Of a DNA stretch of 64,000 bases, positions 55,168 to 64,000 are shown piece after piece. Source of the DNA: Lederbergia lenta NBRC 16444. GTDB taxonomy: Bacteria > Bacillota > Bacilli > Bacillales > Bacillaceae_C. Each line of letters opens with the position of its first letter. The stretch's first letter is position 1. Both the position numbers and the translations under genes were made by a program. The notes beneath the pieces are model-generated. The model was not told the DNA's origin. It was given only the letters and a program-made list of their open reading frames with translations, and made no database searches. The stretch covers positions 60,451 through 124,450 of the forward strand of contig NZ_BCVC01000007.1 of assembly GCF_001591545.1 (NCBI RefSeq), read 5' to 3'.

Positions 55168-55899
55168 ATGAGAAAAAAATATATATATATCGTCATCACT
55201 TTTATTGCGATGCATCTGTCCACATTCATTGGGTTTCCACTGCTTTATGTTGCAGGGATAAAGTTTTATCATGTGGATCCTAAAAAAATGGAGTTTTTAG
55301 CTGCTGGAATGTGGGTTGTTATTAGTTTTGTGATCGGATTATTAGTTGTGCTTCTCCTCTTAAGGAAAGCAATGCCATATACGAAAATAGAAAAGTCTGA
55401 ACCAATGTCCGTTAGCTCCTCAATTAATTGGGCAATTGGTGGTATTTTCCTTGCCTTTATTTCACAAATTATTGCTGTATTAGTGGAAAACTTAATAGGA
55501 ATTGATCCTGGTTCACAAAACACAGCACATATTATGGAATTAATTAGGATGGTTCCATTAGTCGTCCTCTCAAGTTCCGTATTAGGCCCTATATTAGAAG
55601 AAATCGTATTCCGTAAAGTAATCTTCGGAACCCTTTATAATCGTTTTCCTTTCTGGGTGTCAGCTTTAATTAGCTCCATTATCTTTTCATTAGCACATCA
55701 AGAACCTAAACATTTGATTTTATACGCAGCAATGGGTTTTACATTTTCATTTTTATATGTAAAAACGAAGCGAATTATTGTCCCTATCGTCTCCCATGTA
55801 GCTATGAATACAATTGTGACTATTGCTCAGTTTAACGTACCAGATAAACAGCCAGAGGCATTAGGTTTGCTGAAAAGTTGGATGGGAGGTTTGTTCTGA
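55168..55899 (+). CDS. ydiL: CPBP-family intramembrane protease YdiL
   Basis: The ATG at 55168 gives 243 residues with about seven helices. The CPBP/Abi active-site EE pair lies in LGPILEEIVFRKVIFG, with later histidines in SLAHQ and SHVAMN. B. subtilis YdiL has nearly the same length and the same place, divergent from groES and followed by ydiK. AGGAAGGA lies upstream. The frame is open to 55093. Confidence 0.88.
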   Translation: MRKKYIYIVITFIAMHLSTFIGFPLLYVAGIKFYHVDPKKMEFLAAGMWVVISFVIGLLVVLLLLRKAMPYTKIEKSEPMSVSSSINWAIGGIFLAFISQIIAVLVENLIGIDPGSQNTAHIMELIRMVPLVVLSSSVLGPILEEIVFRKVIFGTLYNRFPFWVSALISSIIFSLAHQEPKHLILYAAMGFTFSFLYVKTKRIIVPIVSHVAMNTIVTIAQFNVPDKQPEALGLLKSWMGGLF

Positions 55900-56094
55900 A
55901 TGAGATCACCATTATTTTCTGGGCTTCTATATTTCTTACTCGGGGGAGTTTTCACCTATTTTGCAGTTCAACAAGTCATCCTCGATGATTGGAACTTCTT
56001 TGTGTATCTATTGATTATTCTAGCTACTTTTGACTTTGGGGCAGGGTTTCGCCTAATCTCTATTCACTTCAAAATAAAAAAGGCAAAAAAATAA
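55900..56094 (+). CDS. ydiK: Small membrane protein YdiK (DUF4305)
   Basis: The 64-residue protein has two helices and a basic C-terminus (HFKIKKAKK). Its ATG directly follows the ydiL stop. Length and position match B. subtilis YdiK. Function is unknown. Confidence 0.8.
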   Translation: MRSPLFSGLLYFLLGGVFTYFAVQQVILDDWNFFVYLLIILATFDFGAGFRLISIHFKIKKAKK

Positions 56095-56116
56095 TCAACT
56101 TTCATTATTATAGTCC

Positions 56117-56155
56117 GCAAAAAAGGTACTGACATATTTTCAGTGCCTTTTTTGT
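56117..56155 (+). terminator. Terminator after ydiLK
   Basis: AAAAAAGGTACTGA and TCAGTGCCTTTTTT arms form a compact hairpin with flanking A and T runs. Confidence 0.85.
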
Positions 56156-56370
56156 CTATCTTCTAGGGTAATTCAGCGCAGCGACAAGGAAGCTCACCGC
56201 ATGCCCCCGGAAAGCGACATCCTGAATCTGAAATCAACGGTGATTCACTTCACATTGTGCGTAGATAATTTACTCATTTAAAAAATATTTGAGGAGCCCA
56301 CTTAACTGCAAGTAAGAAAGCTTCCGGCCAAAGCGAAAATCAAAATTCTCAATTAATTTGACTTTTAAAA

Positions 56371-56427
56371 AAAGAGGGTCTGTCCAAGAAGTAAACTACT
56401 GCGACTTCTTAGACAGACCCTTTTTTA
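56371..56427 (-). terminator. Terminator after tatC
   Basis: GGGTCTGTC-AAGAAGT pairs with ACTTCTT-GACAGACCC. T/A runs flank both sides. It lies about 50 bases after the tatC stop at 56474. Between it and the ydiLK terminator (56156-56370) lies non-coding sequence with locally higher GC and no recognised gene. Confidence 0.85.
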
Positions 56428-56473
56428 AAATCCTATGAAGTAAAACATATCATATTGCTTCTTTCAAACATAT

Positions 56474-57223
56474 TTAATTCTGTTTTTCTTGATGCTCTTT
56501 TTCAGCTGCTTGCGCCTTTCTATATCCTATCTTCGAGATCCAAATACTAATCTCATATAAAATAAAGAGCGGTACAGTTACCAATAAATGCGATACGATA
56601 TCTGGCGGTGTAATAAATGCAGCAATAACAAACAAAACAAAATATGCGTACTTTCTTATTTTCGATAAAAATGCTGGTGTAACCAGCCCAAGTCTTGCTA
56701 AAAAAAGTAAGACCACTGGCAATTGAAAGAGCAAACCGAACGGGATCGTAATTTGAAATAAAAACTGAAAATACTCATTAATTCCGATCGTTGTTTGGAT
56801 ATCCATATTTCCTGAAAGCATGAACATGAATTTAATAACAAACGGGAATAAAATGAAGTATGCAAAAGAAATACCTAATAAAAACAAAAATACGGAAACT
56901 GGAATATATCCCAGTGTCACTCTTCGTTCTTTTTCGAGAAGTCCTGGACTGATAAACGCCCATAATTGATACAAAATAAGTGGTGATGTAATAATGAATG
57001 CGAGTAAAATTGCCATTTGCATATACACTTTAAATGGATCAGTAATCCTAAATGCATTCATTGTTAAATCTTGGACAATAGCTGCATTCTGTATGAGCTT
57101 AATGAGTGGCTGTGCAAGGAAAAAGCCGCCAATCACTGCAAACATTAAGAAAACGACTACGATAATCAGTCGTTTTCTTAATTCTTCTATATGGTCATAA
57201 ATCGTCATATCATTTTGACTCAT
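56474..57223 (-). CDS. tatC: Sec-independent protein translocase TatC
   Basis: This 249-residue protein has six membrane helices and the conserved N-terminal HIEELRKRL, the loop FISPGLLEKERR, and FILFPFVIKFM. TatC binds twin-arginine signal peptides and forms the translocon with TatA. It lies 15 bases after tatA, as the tatAy-tatCy pair in B. subtilis. Confidence 0.95.
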   Translation of the reverse strand: MSQNDMTIYDHIEELRKRLIIVVVFLMFAVIGGFFLAQPLIKLIQNAAIVQDLTMNAFRITDPFKVYMQMAILLAFIITSPLILYQLWAFISPGLLEKERRVTLGYIPVSVFLFLLGISFAYFILFPFVIKFMFMLSGNMDIQTTIGINEYFQFLFQITIPFGLLFQLPVVLLFLARLGLVTPAFLSKIRKYAYFVLFVIAAFITPPDIVSHLLVTVPLFILYEISIWISKIGYRKAQAAEKEHQEKQN

Positions 57224-57238
57224 AGTTGTTTCATCCTA

Positions 57239-57418
57239 TCATTGGTCGGCGTCTTGCTTTTTATTATCCTTCTCTTCTTCATCAGCAAGTCCCTTTGTTG
57301 CATTTTTAAACTCACGTAATGTGTTACCTGCTGCTTTCCCAAGCTCTGGTAACTTCTTAGGTCCAAAAATCAATAATGCTACTAGTGCAATCAAAATCCA
57401 ACTACCTGGTCCTGGCAC
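57239..57418 (-). CDS. tatA: Sec-independent protein translocase TatA
   Basis: From GTG 57418 (GGAGG eight bases upstream) the protein has 59 residues. It starts [27 protein letters not shown], the TatA helix with the [10 protein letters not shown] hinge (written in its two motifs), followed by an amphipathic helix and an acidic tail. Length matches B. subtilis TatAy. It forms the pore-like oligomer with TatC. Confidence 0.93.
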   Translation of the reverse strand: MPGPGSWILIALVALLIFGPKKLPELGKAAGNTLREFKNATKGLADEEEKDNKKQDADQ

Positions 57419-57481
57419 TGCGCCCACCTCCTTATATGTATATTTTAACGGATTACACATCGTTTGGCTATTACTACAGTT

Positions 57482-58144
57482 TTAATCCTGTGAATTTTCC
57501 GTGTCGTCTCCGGAGTAATTTTTCAAGAAGTAAATGAGCGACTGAAGCTCTACAGCAAGATCAATATGGTGAACACGGACGGAAGGGGGAACGGTAAGTC
57601 TAGCTGGCGTGAAGTTTAAAATTCCTTTCACATTAGCTTTTTCTAGTTCATCGGTAATTTGCTGTGCCGCATTTGCTGGTACGGTTAAAATCACAACTGT
57701 AATATCTTCTTCTTGCAAACGTTCTTTCAGCTCACCCATATCATATATAGGTACTTCTCCCATCATTGTACCTACTTTTTCTTTGTCTACTTCAAAGGCC
57801 ATTGCAATAATTGTATTATTGTTTTTCAGGAAATTATAATTTAGAAAAGCAGTTCCTAAATTACCTACACCTATTAATGCAACCTTTGTTAGCTCATCTT
57901 GATCTAACGTTTTCGTAAAAAAATTCAGTAAGTAGTTAACATTATATCCATATCCTTTTTTTCCAAGTGCTCCAAAATAAGAAAAATCTCTGCGAATCGT
58001 TGCAGAATCCACTTTTACTGCTTCACTTAACTCAGCTGAAGATACTCGTTGTTTTCCGGAGGCATGAAGGTTTTTAATAAATCTATAATATAGTGGTAAC
58101 CGTTTTGCTGTAGCATGTGGTATTTTAACCGTTTCGTCATTCAT
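57482..58144 (-). CDS. rex: Redox-sensing repressor Rex
   Basis: The 220-residue protein has an N-terminal winged helix ([23 protein letters not shown]) and a Rossmann domain with [16 protein letters not shown] that senses the NADH/NAD ratio. Rex represses fermentation and cytochrome bd genes when NADH is low; the bdhA gene of this window could be a target. It precedes tatAC on the same strand. Confidence 0.95.
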   Translation of the reverse strand: MNDETVKIPHATAKRLPLYYRFIKNLHASGKQRVSSAELSEAVKVDSATIRRDFSYFGALGKKGYGYNVNYLLNFFTKTLDQDELTKVALIGVGNLGTAFLNYNFLKNNNTIIAMAFEVDKEKVGTMMGEVPIYDMGELKERLQEEDITVVILTVPANAAQQITDELEKANVKGILNFTPARLTVPPSVRVHHIDLAVELQSLIYFLKNYSGDDTENSQD

Positions 58145-58176
58145 TCGTTTTCCTCCTTACAACTTTCGCTTTGACA

Positions 58177-58654
58177 CTAAAAATCATTACTTAATACCCC
58201 ACCTGTTTTTTCAATAAGCATAATGGGACCAATGATCATCCCTTCATCAACCGATTTGCACATATCATACACAGTAACCGCAGTAGCAGATACAGCCGTA
58301 AGAGCTTCCATTTCCACTCCAGTGTTACTTTAGTCTTTACAGCAGCCGTAATTTCAAGCACTTTATCCGTGCCTGTCCATCGCTCCAGCTGAAAGTAATA
58401 TCAATCCCTTTTTAACGGACTGGGATGACACGTTGGGATGATACCCCAAGTCTTTTTTGCTGCCATTATTCCTGCACCTTGGGCAACAGCAAGAACATCC
58501 CCTCTAATTATCCGATTCATTTGTATTAGTTCAAAAATCCTGTTGTTTACTTCCATTTTAGACTAGGCCACCGCAGTCTGTACAGTTTCAAGTTTTTCAC
58601 TAACATTCGCCATTTCACACGGCCTTCTTCGTTAAAATGCGTCCATTTCTTCAC
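58177..58654 (-). pseudogene. moaC: moaC pseudogene (cyclic pyranopterin monophosphate synthase)
   Basis: Minus-strand pieces match MoaC in order: WTHFNEEGRV, VSEKLETVQTAVA then a stop, [36 protein letters not shown], and after frameshifts [20 protein letters not shown] and [15 protein letters not shown]. At least one in-frame stop and several frameshifts destroy it. In B. subtilis intact moaC sits exactly here between ydiF and rex. No other molybdenum cofactor gene is in the window, so loss of the pathway is possible. Confidence 0.9.
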
Positions 58655-58779
58655 AACTAACACTTCTATACTATAATACACTATTTAATCCGAACTGTCT
58701 TTTTCCAAAACAAAATGGAGGAAGATTGAAGTAAGCACTGAATATGCGTTAATATAAGAAGTACTTGGGGTGAATATAT

Positions 58780-60717
58780 ATGATGTTATTACAAATACAA
58801 CAATTGACAAAATATTTTGGTGCAGAATTAATTTTATCGAATATAAAATTAGAAATACAAACAAAAGATCGAATTGCGCTTGTAGGTCGAAACGGTGCTG
58901 GTAAATCAACACTTCTAAAAATGATTGCTGGACATCTATCTTATGATTCCGGTCAGATAGTAAGACCTAAAGATGTATCGATTGGTTATTTAGCGCAAAA
59001 TACAGGACTCGAATCTACGTTAACTATTTGGGATGAAATGCTCACTGTTTTTACTGAATTAATGAAAATGGAAAAAGAAATTAGAAAAATAGAGCTCGAA
59101 TTATCAAATCCTTCTATCTATGAAGAGCAAGAAAAATCTGAACGTCTTTTACAAGAATATGACAAGCTACAAGTTGCTTTTAAAGATAAAGGCGGATATC
59201 AGTATGAGTCAGACATTCGTTCAGTATTGCATGGATTACGATTTTATGAACAGGATTACGGTACATTCATTGCCACGTTAAGTGGAGGCCAAAAGACACG
59301 TCTCGCTTTAGCAAAGCTATTACTTACAAAACCAGATATTCTAATTCTAGACGAACCAACGAATCATCTGGACATTGAAACATTATCTTGGCTAGAGCAA
59401 TATTTACAAAGCTATACAGGTGCTATATTAATCGTATCGCATGACCGTTATTTTCTAGATAAAGTCGTGAACCAAGTGTATGAGCTCTCCAGACATGAAA
59501 TGAAAAAATTTCATGGTAATTATAGCAAATATTTAGATCATAAAGCGGAAATATACGAGCGTGAAATGAAACAATTTGAAAAGCAACAAGGTGAAGTAGC
59601 AAAACTTCAAGATTTCATTCAGCGGAATTTGGCTCGTGCATCCACAACGAAAAGGGCGCAAAGCCGGCGCAAACAGCTCGATAAAATGCAGCTTTTAGAC
59701 AAACCTACTAGTGGAGAAAAGTCGGCTACTTTTTCATTCGGGGTTGAACGTCCCAGTGGAAATGATGTACTGAAAATATCAGATGCAGCAATTGGCTACG
59801 AAGGTAATATTCTTTCCGAAAACATTCATATCGATATTTCCAAACAAGATAGCATCGCATTAGTTGGACCAAATGGTGTTGGGAAATCCACTTTATTAAA
59901 AACGATTATAAAAAAAATAAATTTGCTGAAAGGATCCCTACATTTTGGTACGAACGTTGTAATTGGTTATTATGATCAAGAACAAGCCGAACTCTCATCG
60001 AATAAAACAGTTCTACAAGAACTCTGGGACCTTTATCCACATAAAGAAGAGAGAGAAATAAGAACTGTTCTTGGTAATTTTCTATTTAGCGGTGACGATG
60101 TACAAAAAACAGTTTCTATGCTAAGTGGTGGAGAAAAGGCCCGAGTTGCATTAGCTATTTTAATGTTAGAAGAAGCTAATTTTTTGATTCTTGATGAACC
60201 GACAAACCATTTAGATTTAGATAGCAAGGAAGTACTTGAAAACGCACTTGTAGATTATCCAGGGACTATTTTATTCGTCTCGCATGACCGGTATTTCATT
60301 AATAGATTGGCCACGAAGGTAATCGAACTTTCGCCAAGCGGAACGAAAGAATATCTCGGGGATTATAATTATTACGTCGATAAAAAAGAAGAAATACTCG
60401 AGCTTGCTAGACTCGATGCGGAAGAAAAATCAATTCATATCGAAACAGTAACTAATTCAAACAAGGATTCTTATCAACAAGATAAAGAATTACAAAAATT
60501 AGTAAGACAACGAAAACGACGGGTCGAAGAAATTGAAGGTTTACTCGCAGATTTGGAAGAGCAAGTAACCATGAAAGAAGAGCTATTATGCCAGCCAGAT
60601 GTATTTGAAAACCATGAGCAAGTATTGGAAATCAATCACAGTTTAGAAGATTTACAAACACAGATCAGTCATCTTTTAGAAGAGTGGTCTGAATTGTCAG
60701 AATTACTACAGATATAG
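58780..60717 (+). CDS. ydiF: ABC-F family ribosome-associated ATPase YdiF
   Basis: The 645-residue protein has two ABC domains: Walker A GRNGAGKST and GPNGVGKST, signatures LSGGQKTRL and LSGGEKARV, Walker B ILDEPTNHLD twice. The P-site tRNA interaction linker lies between them (about residues 250-320, rich in K, R and Q), and a C-terminal coiled coil (about 560-645) follows. No membrane domain exists. ABC-F proteins act on stalled or drug-bound ribosomes. It is divergent from rex and moaC, as in B. subtilis. Confidence 0.93.
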   Translation: MMLLQIQQLTKYFGAELILSNIKLEIQTKDRIALVGRNGAGKSTLLKMIAGHLSYDSGQIVRPKDVSIGYLAQNTGLESTLTIWDEMLTVFTELMKMEKEIRKIELELSNPSIYEEQEKSERLLQEYDKLQVAFKDKGGYQYESDIRSVLHGLRFYEQDYGTFIATLSGGQKTRLALAKLLLTKPDILILDEPTNHLDIETLSWLEQYLQSYTGAILIVSHDRYFLDKVVNQVYELSRHEMKKFHGNYSKYLDHKAEIYEREMKQFEKQQGEVAKLQDFIQRNLARASTTKRAQSRRKQLDKMQLLDKPTSGEKSATFSFGVERPSGNDVLKISDAAIGYEGNILSENIHIDISKQDSIALVGPNGVGKSTLLKTIIKKINLLKGSLHFGTNVVIGYYDQEQAELSSNKTVLQELWDLYPHKEEREIRTVLGNFLFSGDDVQKTVSMLSGGEKARVALAILMLEEANFLILDEPTNHLDLDSKEVLENALVDYPGTILFVSHDRYFINRLATKVIELSPSGTKEYLGDYNYYVDKKEEILELARLDAEEKSIHIETVTNSNKDSYQQDKELQKLVRQRKRRVEEIEGLLADLEEQVTMKEELLCQPDVFENHEQVLEINHSLEDLQTQISHLLEEWSELSELLQI

Positions 60718-60808
60718 AAAAATGTTACCCATTGTTCAATGCCTATATTGAATTTTTCCACATTCTTTTCTGGGATAGCAAGTCTAAATGCCAAGGTAAG
60801 AACTATAG

Positions 60809-60831
60809 CACCCCATTGAGGGTGTTTTTCT
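60809..60831 (+). terminator. Terminator after ydiF
   Basis: CACCC and GGGTG arms with a six-base loop are followed by TTTTTC. The stem is short, about 90 bases after the ydiF stop. Confidence 0.6.
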
Positions 60832-61000
60832 TTTCCACAACTTTACACACATTACTAACAGCGTTTTAATCACATTTCGCTAAGTTATCAACATAACCCA
60901 CAGAAACCATATTAGTTATGTACATTATCCACAAACTTATAAACATAGTGATATCAATAAAAAAACTGGACGTTTGATCTTATGCACAATTTTATCCACA
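60831..61000. other. DnaA-box cluster between ydiF and tsaD
   Basis: Within 170 bases there are three perfect DnaA boxes, TTATCCACA at 60925-60933 and 60992-61000 and TTATGCACA at 60980-60988, and four one-mismatch boxes: TTTTCCACA (60831), TTATCAACA (60885), TTATGTACA (60916) and TTATAAACA (60937). All are on the plus strand. B. subtilis has a few chromosomal DnaA-box clusters away from oriC, one of them next to gcp (tsaD). This matches that location. Confidence 0.8.
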
Positions 61001-61017
61001 AGTTGCAATTCCCCATC

Positions 61018-61039
61018 AAAAAACTCCGGAATTCCGGAG
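61018..61039 (-). terminator. Terminator of the tsaE-tsaD operon
   Basis: CTCCGGAATTCCGGAG is a perfect 16-bp palindrome, followed on the minus strand by TTTTTTG. It lies three bases after the tsaD stop. Confidence 0.85.
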
Positions 61040-61041
61040 CC

Positions 61042-62064
61042 CTATATTCTTTCAATATCTAGACCTGGATTGGCATTCATATCTAAATTACTTCTTTTCC
61101 CTAACTTATATAACATACTTCCGGCAGCCGCAATCATTGCAGCATTATCCGTACATAGATGTAATGGTGGGATGTGGAGCTCTATATCAGGTAATGAATC
61201 AAATGCAGCTGTTAAAGATGAACGAAGCCCTTTATTGGCAGCTACTCCACCCGCAAGTAAAACCTGATTTACTCCATATTCTTTAGCTGCACGTATTGTT
61301 TTTTCTGTTAAAACCTCTATTACACTCGCTTGAAAACTTGCAGCTAAGTTTTCAGGTGAGATCTTTTCTCCACGCTGTTCTGCATTATGAAGCGTATTGA
61401 TGACAGCTGACTTCAACCCACTAAAACTAAAATCATAAGATCCCTCTTCTAGCCATGCCCTTGGTAGTTTTAATATTGGCTCTCCTTCATGAGCTAATCT
61501 GTCAATATGTGGCCCACCTGGATATGGAAGTTGCAATGTACGCGCAACTTTGTCGTAAGCCTCCCCAGCTGCATCATCTCGCGTTTCTCCAATTACTTTA
61601 AATGAACCATGCTTTTCCATTAATACTAATTCAGTATGTCCCCCAGAAACGACAAGGGAAAGCAGTGGAAATTTCATTTCTGTAATTAACCTATTTGCAT
61701 AAATATGTCCTGCTATATGATGAACTCCTACTAAAGGTATTTGCTGAGCAAAAGCGATTGCTTTTGCAGCACTAACTCCAACTAGTAATGCTCCTACAAG
61801 ACCAGGACCTTCAGTCACAGCAATAGCATCTATATCCTTAAATGTTACATTTGCTTCCTCTAAAGCTCTTTCGACCACATTTGTAATTTGCTCTACGTGA
61901 TGCCTAGAAGCAAGCTCTGGTACCACTCCGCCAAATCGCTTATGACTCTCTATTTGCGATGCAACTACATTTGATAGAATATCTTTCCCATCCTTCACAA
62001 TGGATGCAGCAGTTTCATCACAGCTAGTTTCAATCCCTAATACGATTAAATCTTTCTCCATCAT
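61042..62064 (-). CDS. tsaD: tRNA threonylcarbamoyladenosine synthase subunit TsaD
   Basis: The protein of 340 residues (ATG 62064) has the ASKHA/Kae1 fold: [14 protein letters not shown], metal-ligand histidines in [20 protein letters not shown], and [14 protein letters not shown] [15 protein letters not shown]. With TsaB and TsaE it adds threonylcarbamoyl to A37 of ANN-decoding tRNAs. It overlaps rimI by four bases. It is the last gene of the operon. Confidence 0.96.
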   Translation of the reverse strand: MMEKDLIVLGIETSCDETAASIVKDGKDILSNVVASQIESHKRFGGVVPELASRHHVEQITNVVERALEEANVTFKDIDAIAVTEGPGLVGALLVGVSAAKAIAFAQQIPLVGVHHIAGHIYANRLITEMKFPLLSLVVSGGHTELVLMEKHGSFKVIGETRDDAAGEAYDKVARTLQLPYPGGPHIDRLAHEGEPILKLPRAWLEEGSYDFSFSGLKSAVINTLHNAEQRGEKISPENLAASFQASVIEVLTEKTIRAAKEYGVNQVLLAGGVAANKGLRSSLTAAFDSLPDIELHIPPLHLCTDNAAMIAAAGSMLYKLGKRSNLDMNANPGLDIERI

Positions 62065-62528
62065 AAATTCACCCACATCACTAAAGCATCTTCATAGTTA
62101 TCGGTATAATAATTTTTACGTATACCGCCTTCTTGAAAGCCTAGTTTTTTATAAAGCGACTTTGCTGACTTATTACTAACTCTCACTTCTAAGGTCATTG
62201 TCAATGCCCCTGCTTCTTTAGCAAGCGACATAACCTTCCGTAATAATGTTTCTCCAAGTTTTCGACCGCGGAACTGTGGAAGAAGAGCAATATTAGTAAT
62301 ATGTGCTTCATCCATTACAAGCCACACCCCACAATAACCTGCTACTTCCAAATTACATTCAATCATTATATAAACAGCAAAACGATTATGAACGATATCA
62401 TTATAAAAAGCTTCTGGAGGCCAAGGAACAGTAAATGCTTGTTGCTCAATTTCAACAAGACGTTTAATATCAAACTCAGTTGCACGTCTAAATGAAATAT
62501 CACAAGTGTTCGGAATCTTATTCATCAT
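62061..62528 (-). CDS. rimI: Ribosomal protein bS18-alanine N-acetyltransferase RimI
   Basis: From ATG 62528 (GGAG eight bases upstream) the protein has 155 residues and the RimI GNAT motifs [22 protein letters not shown] and [19 protein letters not shown]. It acetylates the N-terminus of bS18. It overlaps tsaB and tsaD with ATGA junctions. Confidence 0.92.
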   Translation of the reverse strand: MMNKIPNTCDISFRRATEFDIKRLVEIEQQAFTVPWPPEAFYNDIVHNRFAVYIMIECNLEVAGYCGVWLVMDEAHITNIALLPQFRGRKLGETLLRKVMSLAKEAGALTMTLEVRVSNKSAKSLYKKLGFQEGGIRKNYYTDNYEDALVMWVNL

Positions 62529-63223
62529 TTTTTTTGCTCCTGCTCTTCCAACCATTTCGCCTCAGCTTCTACGAGGCGTATATAATTTGGAGTAAATGAA
62601 TGTATATCTGCAGGTGGCAAATTCATCCCTAGTTTTCCTAATTCACCTGGACGGGGATTGCACTCAGTTATATTGGCAAAAGTCGCAAATCCCTTGAGCT
62701 CCGTTTGGAAAACTTCTCGATGAATAGACACATCATTTCCTATGAAAAGAATCGGCTGTTCCAGTAACTTTAGCTCCTTCGCCCAATCTGCCGCTAAAAT
62801 ATTTTTATCTGAGCGTATCTCTTCTAGACTTCCTTGTTTATAGTGATAAAGGCCTGTATATATTAATCCTCGCCTTGCATCAAACAAAGGTACAATATAA
62901 CCTTCAAAATAGCGTGGGGCTGCAGCTAAGACCGCTAGACTTGATACCCCTGTTAATGGGATGTCAAGACTCCAAGCAAGTGACTTTGCCACCGTCACGC
63001 CCATACGTACGCCAGTGTAGGAACCTGGTCCTTGAGCAACGACAATTTTGTCAAGTTCAGCTGGATTCGTTTCACAATCGGCAAGAAATCGTTCAATGGC
63101 AGGCATAAGTCTAACACTGTGATTCTTTTTCAAATTCGTAATATATTCTCCAATAACAACATTCTCATTTAACAGGGCGATGCCGAGTACCTCATTGGAC
63201 GTATCAATCGCTAGTATTTTCAT
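62525..63223 (-). CDS. tsaB: tRNA threonylcarbamoyladenosine synthase partner TsaB
   Basis: The 232-residue protein has the YeaZ/ASKHA N-terminal fold: ILAIDTSNEVLGIALL, VAQGPGSYTGVRMGVTVAKSLAW. It dimerises with TsaD and is required for the t6A reaction. It overlaps tsaE by 20 bases. Confidence 0.95.
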   Translation of the reverse strand: MKILAIDTSNEVLGIALLNENVVIGEYITNLKKNHSVRLMPAIERFLADCETNPAELDKIVVAQGPGSYTGVRMGVTVAKSLAWSLDIPLTGVSSLAVLAAAPRYFEGYIVPLFDARRGLIYTGLYHYKQGSLEEIRSDKNILAADWAKELKLLEQPILFIGNDVSIHREVFQTELKGFATFANITECNPRPGELGKLGMNLPPADIHSFTPNYIRLVEAEAKWLEEQEQKK

Positions 63224-63674
63224 CCCTTAACTCCTTACATAAGACTTCGTATCTCTCTCCTACCGGCTCGAATTTAAACTTTCTTTGATCGTCTCCTGCA
63301 TGATATAAATAGATTGTCAAATACTCCGTAGGAAGCTGCTCTTTAATTAAGTGGGCCCATTCAACCACTGTTACTCCACCACCATAAAAATATTCATCGA
63401 ATCCTAGATCTTCATATGAATCTGCTACTCGATATACATCCATATGATAAAGAGGTAATCTACCCATGTATTCTTTTATAATTGTAAAAGTTGGACTGTT
63501 TACATTTCTAATTATATCTAATCCATCTGCAATACCTTTTGTAAAAGTTGTTTTGCCCGCACCAAGATCACCCTCAAGCAAAACAACATCACCTTTTTGT
63601 AGCAATTTACCAAGACTTCTAGCTATGGTATGTGTTTCTGCAGTATTGCTGGACAATATCTCAAATGTTTGCAT
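63204..63674 (-). CDS. tsaE: tRNA threonylcarbamoyladenosine ATPase TsaE
   Basis: From ATG 63674 (AAGGAG upstream) the protein has 156 residues. Walker A is EGDLGAGKTT, then NSPTFTIIKEY, LYHMDVYR and VEWAHLI. It is the ATPase that resets the TsaBD complex. It is the first gene of the operon. Confidence 0.95.
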   Translation of the reverse strand: MQTFEILSSNTAETHTIARSLGKLLQKGDVVLLEGDLGAGKTTFTKGIADGLDIIRNVNSPTFTIIKEYMGRLPLYHMDVYRVADSYEDLGFDEYFYGGGVTVVEWAHLIKEQLPTEYLTIYLYHAGDDQRKFKFEPVGERYEVLCKELRDENTSD

Positions 63675-63880
63675 GAAAATCTCCTTCTTATTAAGCATAA
63701 TACCAAGTTTACATGATATGAAAAAAATGAGCAAAAAGAAAAAGTCTTCCCATGCTTACTAATGTACCTGCTTAACAAAAAACATCGAGATCTTGTGCCA
63801 GAAGGCGCGATGGGAAGTTATTTACGTTTGTTCTCTTTATAGGATGGTATTTCCAAATATTTGTGCTTTATGTAGAATAA

Positions 63881-63908
63881 AAAAAAACGAAACTAGGTTT
63901 CGTTTTGA
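63881..63908 (-). terminator. Terminator after tRNA-Asp
   Basis: Minus-strand arms AAAACGAAAC and GTTTCGTTTT with a three-base loop are followed by a long T run. It lies about 15 bases beyond the tRNA 3' end. Confidence 0.88.
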
Positions 63909-63921
63909 GTTTATTATATAA

Positions 63922-63997
63922 TGGCGGTCCCGACGGGAATCGAACCCGCGATCTCCTGCGTGACAGGCAGGCATGTTAACCGCTACACCACGGGACC
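63922..63997 (-). tRNA. tRNA-Asp (anticodon GUC)
   Basis: The minus strand folds as a full cloverleaf: acceptor GGTCCCG/CGGGACC, D-arm with GTGTAGCGGTTAAC, anticodon stem CTGCC-TGTCACG with anticodon GTC, and GGTTCGATTCC in the T-arm. The CCA end is encoded. Total 76 bases. Confidence 0.97.
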
Positions 63998-64000
63998 AAA

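Noticed and set aside
56156..56370. Possible small gene or RNA in the GC-richer stretch between ydiK and tatC
   Set aside because: No frame with a start signal and no clear fold; it may be an extragenic repeat, but no second full copy is in the window.

Overview
The window comes from the chromosome of a low-GC, endospore-former-like member of the Firmicutes, probably Bacillaceae or Planococcaceae. The evidence is the AT-rich sequence, consensus AGGAGG ribosome binding sites, a CIRCE element on groESL, textbook Bacillus-type Zur and Fur boxes, and the gene order tsaE-tsaB-rimI-tsaD / ydiF / (moaC) / rex-tatA-tatC / ydiLK / groES-groEL, which matches the Bacillus subtilis ydi region. Species cannot be fixed from the sequence alone.

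Region 1 (1-7.3 kb) holds a sugar-acid operon (MFS symporter, KDG kinase, TIM-barrel epimerase) behind tandem palindromic operators, a second MFS carrier, and a zinc-starvation locus: a COG0523 metallochaperone, a ZnuA-type lipoprotein, two Zur boxes and a zinc-independent L33 gene broken by a stop codon. Region 2 (7.5-32 kb) is mostly metabolic and regulatory: YozB, azoreductase, a MocR regulator, Dps, glycerol and butanediol dehydrogenases, a GH3 glycosidase with a divergent AraC regulator, alaR-alaT, a LarA-like protein, a YeiL-like regulator, a Bcr/CflA efflux gene with an apparent attenuation leader, and a YhgE/Pip protein. Region 3 (32-45.4 kb) has a MarR-controlled oxidoreductase set, a Fur-controlled siderophore ABC operon, a DUF2262/DUF6985 pair and three GNAT genes, one of them broken.

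Region 4 (46.1-50.2 kb) is the most unusual part. It holds a 70-residue membrane-anchored precursor with a cationic two-cysteine C-terminal tail, an ABC ATPase, its permease, a small M50-type (site-2-protease-like) membrane protease, a two-helix membrane protein, and an orphan LuxR/NarL response regulator. I read it as a production or self-protection locus for a peptide released by intramembrane cleavage. It resembles the B. subtilis yydFGHIJ logic but lacks the radical-SAM enzyme. A decayed DUF927 gene lies next to it.

Region 5 (51.5-64 kb) is conserved core: alpha-carbonic anhydrase, groESL, ydiLK, tatAC, rex, a moaC pseudogene, the ABC-F gene ydiF, a DnaA-box cluster, the tsaD-rimI-tsaB-tsaE block and tRNA-Asp.
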